Positions 29,893 through 40,500 of a DNA stretch of 64,000 nt are shown here, in pieces (the stretch's first letter is position 1; each line of letters opens with the position of its first letter). Origin of the DNA: Promethearchaeia archaeon (GTDB lineage Archaea > Asgardarchaeota > Lokiarchaeia > Sigyniarchaeales > SOKP01); contig JAHQWL010000023.1 of the NCBI GenBank assembly GCA_029856155.1, positions 155,757 to 219,756 on the forward strand, given 5' to 3'. The notes beneath the pieces were generated by a model that was not told where the DNA came from, did not search any database, and saw nothing but the letters and a program-made list of their open reading frames with translations. Made by a program: the position numbers and the translations under genes.

Positions 29893-31332
29893 TTACGACC
29901 ATGCAGTATGAACCCACGGAGCAATTTCATAAGCACCAGTTGCCATCCAATCTGGATAAAGAGGACGTATCGGCATGGCTCCATAAGGAACAACATATGC
30001 ATATCTTGGTGCTGGGATTACTACTTTATCACCATTAGCTCGCCACTGAACCCATAAGGTATGTCCATAAGGATAACCCTCAACTAGGTCATGAGTCTTT
30101 GGCCACCAAGCACCGCCTCCACCAACACCAGCATTGGTATTTCCTTTAGTCCAGGTTTCCATTTCTGGTATCATAAAATTGGGGTTAAATGATTGAGTTG
30201 CATTCATTGCATCAACAAGTGCAAATACGGCGTCGTAAGCTCCAACTGCAATATAAAGTGGTTCATGTCCATCATGATCTGCTAACCACGCATCCCAAAA
30301 CGCAATAGAACTTTCGGTTTTATTAGTCCTATGCAAGGTTTGCATCATTGCCTCGTATGCACAACTCTCACCACTATCTTCGTAAAATGTATCTAACTGC
30401 GATTGAACATCAATACCAAATATCTGATATGTATAATTATATTGAGAGTATTGTTGCATCATTAAAATTCCACCTTGTGCTGAAATGACAGGAATTAAAA
30501 AGTCACATCCATCATCTTCTAGTTCTGATAAGTATCCGTTCATATCTGTGGCACTAAGTGATATATCATATAAGATTGGTGATAGTAATTGTACCCAGCC
30601 ACCTGTAAGAGCTGGCAAATTACCCAATGCAGCTACTAAACTTTCAGTCCAAGTTAAATCTTCTGCAAGAATGCCAACCTGTTTAATGTCATGATTTGGA
30701 TAGGTTGCATTCAATAACATGATATAACCAGCTAATGTAGTTAATATTTCGCCCCCTAATGAAGTTGAGTTAATAGGCATAAATCTGAAAAAATATTTAT
30801 ATCTTGTATAAAAATTTTTCACGTTTGTACAGAATATATCTGTTGCAGCACCAGTATCAATAAAGATAATTTTATTATCCATGAAAACTTCTTGATATGC
30901 TAATAATGCTTCTGATCTAAAGCCACCAAGTGCAAATTGAACTTTTTTATTGTATACAAGTCTTTCTGCCGCAGCAATTCCTCTTGAAGTCACAAGAGCT
31001 GTGTTAGATTCATCTGTATCTTCCTTGGTAACTCCTAGATAATATGTTGTTCCATTAACAACCAAACCACCCGCTTCATTTATGGTTTTAGCTGCATACC
31101 AAGCTCCGTCATAATTTGCATCTCCTTGAATCTCACCAATATCACCAGCGCACCCAATTTTAATTATTTGATCAGATGTTAAACCTGCTGGAGCACCAGG
31201 ACAATCCTTAGAACTCCATGAATATTCACCGGCACCCGGGGCTAAAAGGAAATACCAAGCCCCAACGCCGACACCTACACCTATAACAGCTATGATAACA
31301 ATTGCTAATATTCTTTTTGTTAAAGCTTCCAT
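29893..31332 (-). CDS. livK: ABC substrate-binding protein (LivK-like), N-terminally membrane-anchored
   Basis: N-terminal RILAIVIIAVIGVGVGVGAWYFL anchor, then IIKIGCAGDIGEIQGDANYDGAWYAAKTINEAGGL; adjacent to livHMGF. Confidence 0.9.
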   Translation of the reverse strand: MEALTKRILAIVIIAVIGVGVGVGAWYFLLAPGAGEYSWSSKDCPGAPAGLTSDQIIKIGCAGDIGEIQGDANYDGAWYAAKTINEAGGLVVNGTTYYLGVTKEDTDESNTALVTSRGIAAAERLVYNKKVQFALGGFRSEALLAYQEVFMDNKIIFIDTGAATDIFCTNVKNFYTRYKYFFRFMPINSTSLGGEILTTLAGYIMLLNATYPNHDIKQVGILAEDLTWTESLVAALGNLPALTGGWVQLLSPILYDISLSATDMNGYLSELEDDGCDFLIPVISAQGGILMMQQYSQYNYTYQIFGIDVQSQLDTFYEDSGESCAYEAMMQTLHRTNKTESSIAFWDAWLADHDGHEPLYIAVGAYDAVFALVDAMNATQSFNPNFMIPEMETWTKGNTNAGVGGGGAWWPKTHDLVEGYPYGHTLWVQWRANGDKVVIPAPRYAYVVPYGAMPIRPLYPDWMATGAYEIAPWVHTAWS

Positions 31333-31541
31333 ATTTTAGTTCACATCTATTTTTAATTTATTTTTTTTTTTTTAATTTATTATGTATGTTTATTTTTAGA
31401 TTTACAAATAATAGTTCATTTTAACATGTATTTAAAGTTTTCAACTTTTTATATGAAAAATAAGCATATATCTGTTAAAATTAGTAAAAACTATCTAAAA
31501 AAATGATCTAGATGGTATACAATAGGTAATCAATTAAGCAT

Positions 31542-34500
31542 TCATAGAAATTGGATAGCAACAATAATTCCAAATAAAATTAGTAGTGAAATCAATATTA
31601 TCAATGTATAGAACCTCCACTTAATTGAAATACTCTCATTTTTCTCCTTGAAAATGATATAAGGCAATAAAATTGCTCCCAAAATCCAAATTGATATCCA
31701 AGTAGTGAATACATACCATTCAGCGGGGATAAAGGTAAACATAATTATAATAGTACTGCCCCAACTGATAACTAAGCGAACCATTCTACGTCTAAACATG
31801 ATGTTAACATCTTCAGTTTTTTCAGAAGGTTTAAGAGAATATATTATACCAAAAATAGGAAATATTAAAATAATAGAATGGTAAGGATTTAATAAACCAA
31901 GAATGGAGTCAGAAAATATGATTCCAATGAATACTGCTAAACATGCACTAATAAGAATCCATATATATTTAAATTGTTTCTTGAAGAAAACGAAAATTCT
32001 AATAAACATATTCTTAATTAAAATTCTGAGATGTGTAAAGAATCTCGTTAAAGCTTCAATGATTTTATTAATAAGCGCTCTTAGTTCTTCTAAAAGGAAA
32101 ATAAAGGGATAAATTAAAACTGTAAAAGCAAAAAATATTCCTGTAATGATAAAAGATAATGATATATGGTATATAATTGAACTTAAGAGCAAAAAGATTA
32201 CAATCCAAAAAATTAAAGCTCCAGCTGAGTGTCCTTTGAATGGTTTTATTTTTATCCCTAAGAATATTACAAAAACTAAAGAAGAGACACTTAAATTTAG
32301 GAAAATATCAAGCACCAATATAAATTGGAACATAAAAAACAAATCAATTGATATTAAACCTCCAATTATGAGAAATGAGTAAGATCTCAAGGATTTTCGG
32401 AAATCTTCCTTTAAAACAGTATCAATTAAAGATAAGAAAAACATAATGAAAAAAGAAGCTAACGCTAAATTAAGAACGTAAAATGGATTTAAAGAAGCAA
32501 AATATAAAGGCCAAGTTATAAAATTAAGATATGTTGATATAATTAAATAAAATTTAATTCTTTCTTTATTGGAAGCAACTAATTTCCAAGATACCGATAA
32601 TTTGAAAAGATAAGCAAATTCAAGGATAAGGATAAAAATAATGAATGGAATCACAGTAGGAGAGAAAGTTAAATAAAAGGTACTATAAAGCCACGTTAAA
32701 TATACTGATGTGAAAATCATAATTAAGAACCATGAAAACACTTTAATGGAGTTAGTAAATTTCCCGATAAATTTCAACAAATAGCTATCTATTAGCATTA
32801 ATACATGTATAACTAAGGAAGAAATAGTTAAATTCAAAAAAATATTGAAATTCGGAATAGAATTCAGCAATAAGAAAGAATCAATAGACAATAATCCTCC
32901 AATTATTAGAATCGAAAATGATCTTAATGATTTTCTGAAATCTTCTTTTAAAATATTATCAATTAAGGTTATCAAAAACATAATGAAAAAAGACGCGAGT
33001 GTTAAGTTAAGGGTGTGTAATAGATTTAAAGAAGCAAAATATAAAGGCCAAGTTATAAAATTGAGATATGATATTAATATCAGTAAAAACCTTATCTTCT
33101 CTTTATTGGAAGCAACAAAACTCCAAAAAGCTAATAATTTCGTAAGATAAGCAAACTCAAGTATTAGGATAATAACGATGATGGGAATAACTGTATAAAA
33201 GAAGGCGACAAAATAGGTACTATACAGCCATATTAAATAGGTTGATGTAAATGTCATAATAGAGACCCAAGAGATTACTTGAATATAATTAACGATTTTT
33301 CCTAAAAATTTAAATAGAAATTTATCTACTATCATTAATCCATGGATTACAAGACTTAAAATCAAAAGAATCAATAGTATTTCGACTCTCTGGAATATTA
33401 AAATTTGAGCTAAGAATATACATATTGTAGAGTAGAACCCTGTTCCAATTAATTGTTGAATAGCCTTTTGATCTTTTTTAAGAGTAACTTGACCTTTTGG
33501 GTATAAATTCTCTAATGACTTAAAGAGAGAATAATTGGTATAAAATTGCATTATTATAAAAATAAAAATTCCTAACCCAAGAAAGAATGGATATTGAGAG
33601 ATATAGTCATATAAGATTAGAAATGTCATCACTGAAATTGTTAAAAAGGTGATCGTATGAATTAAACGAGCATAGCCCTCTTTTATCTTTTTAATTGAAT
33701 AAATATCCAGTGATGTAAAAATCAATAATACAGAAAGAGATACTATAATACTTTCATAAATTCCTATTACTCCGCTTAATAAACCATAAATCATAATGCT
33801 TATTTCACAATAAAATATCAAAAACAAAATTGAATGCATTTTTAGCAGAAAATTTGGATATTTCTGCTCAGCTAATATAAAATTGAAATAATAAACGGAT
33901 ATGAATGAAAGGCATACCTCTATAAAAATGATTAAATTAACTGAGAAAAAGTTTAAAATACCATATAATATGAAGATGTATATTAAATTAATTGCTAACA
34001 ATCCCTGGAATATAATGAAAAGAGAAAATTCGATTCTATTTTTTATATCTTTTTCAATTCTAACGAAGGAAACGCTTAAAAGATATAAAATAAATGATGA
34101 GTTTTGGAATAACAACGAATAGTAGGCAAATCCTATTAACTCTTCGAAGATTAGTATCAATCCATTAGAGATTAAGGATGCTAGATAAAAAGAACTCCAA
34201 ATAAATGAATTATAAATGAGTATTAAACGACCTTTGGTAATCATTTGTTTAGAAATATCTAAGTAAGATAAGAAATAAAGAGAAATAAGTCCTAAAAGTG
34301 AGATTGTTAAAACTAACAGGAAAAAGTTTGAATGATATAAATAGAGGAATAAAGACAAAATATTACTAAAAACAATCCATGACCATAAAGTAAATTTATT
34401 CCGGGATGACGTTAATAATAAAAGTAAGAACTTCCGATCAATAAAGGAGACTTCAATGAATACTAATCCACTTACTACTAGTAATACTATATAAATTGTA

Positions 34501-37500
34501 ATTAGAAGGCTCGAATTAACGAAAACCAAGTAAAGAAAAATATTGATCCATAGAGCTATAGGAATTAAAAGATAGAAAATTGAACTAATTTTGCTGAAAT
34601 AACGTAGGATGTCTTTTATCTTTATATCTAACTCTGATTTTTCTATATATTTCATACAAAACAAAAATAACATTGGCCAGATTATCAGAAAATTACATAT
34701 CTGGTAGACTAATAATATATTAGAAAATATCAAGTACAATAATAAATATGGAATGATTATTGCAAAGAATATGGAAAAAAATATTGAATTAAGAAAGAAG
34801 CAAGTAAGATTAAGCCATTTTACTTGATTTCTATCATGATAAATCTTTAATATGCTATTTTTTATTTCTGCAGTTTCATCTTTTACTGTATTTTTAAATA
34901 AATTTATTATAATTTGAAAAGTAAAAAGGTATATCATTGCCCATGTTAATAGCCAGAAAGGTCTTATTACTTCAAATGTTAGTAGAGCTTCCAAGATAGG
35001 TGTTGTTATAGGAATTGGAATAATAAACCATAGAATATAGCGATATTCAATAAAAATAAAGTATAGGAATATGGTAAACACTGAAGAAAACGTAGAAATT
35101 AAAACACCCGGTGTTGCGTTAAATATAATATAAGTTAAGGATGTGATCGAGGATGATGTTCCAAATGCCACTATTAAAAAAGGAATTATCTTATTAATAG
35201 AAATTCTCATCTTATATTTATTAAATATGAAAAGTGAGCAGCCAAATACAGTTAATGCCAATGAAAAAGCAAAAACAAAAAATCCTGGAAATAAACTGAA
35301 TGTATTGAAGGTAAACCATGAAAGATTAATAACTAGAATCCATGAAAGACACAAATCTATAAATTTTTTTGGAACTTCAACATATTTAGAGGAAAAAAGA
35401 CTGAAACCAATTACAAGAAAACTAATGTTTAATGAAAAAATTGGATTCAATATTATCAAATAAAGAATGAAATAGATTGTAAAGAAAATACCTAATATAG
35501 TGATGAAGTATGCGCTTATTAAAACAACACCAACTGATCTAATATTCGGGAAAAAAGAGTAAACTATTAGAAATAACCCTATTACTAAGATGTCGATTGA
35601 TATAGTCATCTCTAATGAAATTCCAATTGATAATAAATAGAAAAACAGAAATGTAGCGTTTATAAATGTTAGAGGAAATACCCAAAGAATTGAAATAATT
35701 TTCCAGTATTTAAATATTGCTAATAATGGCATCAATAAGACAACTGAAAACATAATAAAAGAAAAATTTCTTAACAGTAGATCTGATACAAATAAATTTA
35801 GGCTAACCCAATAAAGTAAGAATAGACTTTCACCCCACACAACAAAAACTATTGTAGAAAAGTATTTCTTGATTTTACTATACACAACTGGAAAGAAAAA
35901 TAATGAGCAAATTATTATAGATAAAATAAATGATCCACTAGCATCGAATGCTCCAAATCTCAATGAGTTTGTAAAAACATCTATTCCAGTGAGACTTTGA
36001 TAAATTATGAAAAAGTTTACAAATGGTAATATGTTCCAAGCATACCACCCAGATTTCCAAATTGCCAAGGATATCTTCCATTGATAAATTCCAATAGATA
36101 TGTAATATAGAAGAACGCCAATATCGATTGCGAATATTAAAGGGACTAAAGAAAACAGTGGCATAGCTAAAGAGGCAATTATAATAAAATACAAGAAAGT
36201 AGGAAATGAGACTATAATTGAGATTAATACAATGTAAAATGATCTTTTTCTAAATCTTGCTGGTGAACTATTATACAATAGGATAAATCCAAAACCAGTA
36301 ATAGTCTCGGTTATTGTGAAGGTTAAAACAGGATTGTAAGATCCAAAGATCTGATTATTAAATAACCACGAGTATGATAAAAAGCTAACAAGATCAAAAA
36401 TAAATAAAATTACACAAGGTTTAATGAACCATTTATAGCGCTCATCCTTGTGGTGATAAAAGAAAATTCCTATAAATAACAATAATAGGAAAAGTGATAT
36501 TGTTACGTTATAAAGAAGCAGTATGTTAGTAAAATTCATCAATGAAACAAAAGATAAAAGAGAAATAACAGAATATAGATAAAATTTTTCTAAGTTATTA
36601 TTTTTCTTTATATTTAGCAAAATGGAGAAAACTAAGACCCCACATAAAGATAAGAGATAAATAATAATAAAAAAACCTGTTAATGCTATATCAAAGCCTA
36701 TTATAACGTTATAAAAACTTAGAATGACAATAACTTCGAGAAACGCATAATAACTTAGTAAAAAGTATGAAAGAAACCGAAAAAAAGTAATGATACTCCT
36801 CTGAGATAGGATGAGTAAATAAGATATTAATATAAGGAAAATTGAAGACTCTGAGTTAAAATAAAGTAAACTCAAGAATAATAAAAAGGATAAGAAATAA
36901 ATTTTGTAAAGTTCAAAAACAGATTTTACTTCTATTATTTTGTTAAATCTTAAACTATAATAATATAAAAACAATATTAAATTGGCGATGATAGCGCTTA
37001 CATGAATAAAAGGAATAAAGTAAAAGATAGGGATTACAGATATTAAAGAATAAAGAAATTCTATATAAAAACTCAATATAGAAACTATAAATACAAACAG
37101 AGTGATCTTTCTCAATTGTAACTGTTTTTCAGATGAAATAAACCTCAATTTCTCTAATATTAAGAGGCTTAAAGGTGTTAAAAATGTGAAAGTTAATGAA
37201 AACAAAAATATTTTATTAATGATTGAGAAAAGAAATCCGAAAAATTCAATAAATGATATGATCGAAAGACTAATGATTATCTTTACAGTTAACCATGATA
37301 ATAACTTGGAAACAATTTTTGTTTGTGACAGTTGAAATTGTTTATCACATACATTTAGAAATATAATAAAAATAACAAGAAAGAAGCCAATTAAGAATGA
37401 AATGCCTAATAGTGTGGGCCACCAGATAAGAAAAGAAAAAAGCCCTGTTGTAAGTCCTAAAAATGTAAAAACGAATGAGATTGATATTATTATCCCATAG

Positions 37501-40500
37501 AGTCCTAGATCTTGAAAATATTTAATATTTTGATAATCGGGGAGATAATTAGACATCAATTCTACTGTATATATGTTCAAAATAAAGAAAGTTAAGAAAC
37601 AACAAGCTAAAATAAGAGATGTTATTGGGGTAAAAACTAATTCTACAATAAAAATCGATGCTATATAATAAGAGATAAACGGTGTAAATAAAAACCACGA
37701 AATTAACTCTGATAATTTGAATTGTTTAATGTATTTCTCTTTCAATTTAATTTTAACACTTATGACTTCAGAAATCTTTACAAAACTAAAAAATAAGAAT
37801 AAGGTTATAGTAATTATTAGAATTATGTTTGCTCCCAATCCAATTCTCGTTAATTCTAACCCTATAATCGTTGGTAAAGAAATAATCAAACAGGAGAAGA
37901 TAATAAAATTATATATTGTTAATTTTTTAACAAATTCTAAATTGAAATATTCTTGCTTATAAGAATAATAAAAAAGGAAGAACCAAGAAAAGAGTAATGC
38001 AATTATTGGTATGAATATTCCATAAAGTGTATTGATTAATAGGAAAAATGGATAACAGAAGATGGTTGTAATAGAAATAGTAAATAAAACAATAATTTTA
38101 AGTTGATTTAAACTTGAAATGAATTTATCCTTGATCTTAAGCTTTTGTGATAAATTAATTAGAATCAATAAAAAAGCATGGAAGATATATATGGAAAAAT
38201 TTAAAATATTCAAAACAAAAATATTGAAATTAAAAACCATACCTAATAAAAATAAATTCAAACCAATTAGTACTGGAATTGAAGTAAATAATCCTGTAAG
38301 AATTATCGTATTTATAATGATTGCTCTTTTTATATGTTCAATTTTGAAAATTTTAGTTTTATATGAATAATATAAAAGGATATATAGGAAGCAGGAAGTA
38401 AGAATTGAAGGTATGACAATATAATATAAGGTATTGATTAATAAAAAGAAGGGATAAAAGAAGACAGTTGTAATAGAAAAACTAAATAAGATAATAATTC
38501 TGAGTTGATTTAAACTTAAGATGAACTTATCTTTGACACTTAGCTTTTTTGATAAATTTATAAGAATCAGTAAAAAAGCATAGAAGATATATGTGGAGGA
38601 ATTTATAATATTTAATACAAAGATATTAAAATCATAAACTAAACCTAACCAGAATAAATTCAGACCAATTAGCACTGGAATTGAAGTGAATAGCCCTGTT
38701 AGAATTATTGTATTTAAAATAATTGCTCGTTTTATACCTTCAATATTAAAAATTTCATTCTTATATGATAAAAAGAGAGGAATATATAGGAAACATGATG
38801 TAAAAATTAAAGGTAAGATAATGTAATAATATAAAGTGCTAGTTAGTAAGATAAATGGATAATAAAATATTGTTGTGATACCAATACAAAATATTATGAG
38901 TACCTGAAATTTCAGAAATGCTTTTGTTCGTTTTTCCTCGCTAGTGACTTTTTTAAATACTTGGTAATTAATTGCGAAAATTAATAATAAAATATACAAA
39001 GTAAAATTAATCATTGTCATTATTAAGAAAATTAAATCGAAATATAAGCCCAAGAAGAATAATTCCAACCCTGTGATAGTTGGAATTAACGATATTGTGG
39101 TTGATAATAATATACTATTTATTAATATTGATTTAGAGATAAGATTAGGATATAGTTTTTTCTTCCTTAAATATAAAATTGGTATGTAAATAATTATGTT
39201 AGAAACCATGAGAGGAACTATTATAACATAAAGATTATCAAGTGTTAGCAACAAAAAAAAGTAAAATGCTATTGCGGAGGTATATAGCAGAATAAAAGTG
39301 TTTACTTTCAAATAAAGATCTTCAGAAAATATCTCTTTTTTCGAAAATAGATTAATTATTATACAGACTAAAGCTAATGATAAATAAGTTGAATAGATTA
39401 TATTCTCAAATATTGATAGGGTTTGAAAAACACTAAAAAATAAAAAGCTAAATAGAGAAAAAAGTTCGACTGTTAATAAATAAGAGTTGATTTTAACACG
39501 CTTTTTAAATTTGAGTTCATCTATTCTTTCCAATTTTAACCCGAACTTTGATATAAAGTAATAAAGAATAGATGCAATACTACAATCTATAGGTATTATA
39601 ATATAATAAGTAGTTAATAGAGATACTATTAATAGAGATACAAAAAAGTCAACTATAAATATCCAGAGAGTAAAATAGCATAATTTCAAGAAGTATTCTA
39701 AGGAAAACACATGTAAGCTATAATTTATGTAAAGAAAAAATATGAAAAAAATGGGAAATAAAATAGCCGTTATTAATATTCCTTGTAGAAAAGGAAATAT
39801 TTCGAATAAGAAATAGTTTCTAAATAAAACAAGCGTAAAAATAAATAATTCGACTAAAAAGCTATTTATCAAAACTATGATTCTAAATAGTTTCGGGGAT
39901 TTACCGTAAAAATATCTTACTCCTAAAACATATTGGGAAATTAAAAAAATTATTGAAATAATTAACGAGTGTAAGAGAACATTTGAAATGAGAATTAAAA
40001 AAGGTTCTGTTGTATAGGTGGTATATTCAACAATAATTATAGGAAAGAATGTATAAATTAATAAAGTAAAACTAGCAACAGCAAGTAAATTTTGAAACAC
40101 GAGAACATTTTCTTTAGTAAAATATTCCAATTTAACAAATACCTGTAAAACAAAGTATAAAGAAATGCAAAACACCATAAAATTTAATAAAACAGTCTCT
40201 ATTATAGGTGGGATTATTCCAAAAGAGAGATATATCAAAATAGCAATAGAGTTTAATAAAACCACGGATTTATTATACCTTTTTGAACATAGATTATACT
40301 TCTGCTCATAATGAAGAAGTACATAAATGAAAGGAAGAATAATTAAGATTAAGAAGGGAATTTGAATCAAAAAAGAGAATAATGTAATTAATAGAATTAA
40401 TATTACAGATAAATAAGAATTGTACTTTTGATATTTAGAACTTAATAGAGGGGAGAGTTCCTCTGATTCTTCAACTTTTTCAGGCTTATCGTAGAGATCA

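Noticed and set aside
31903-38370. Plus-strand ORFs antisense to the giant membrane protein (31903-38370)
   Set aside because: Lys/Asn/Ile-rich shadow ORFs expected opposite AT-rich TM-coding DNA; the minus-strand ORF is continuous.
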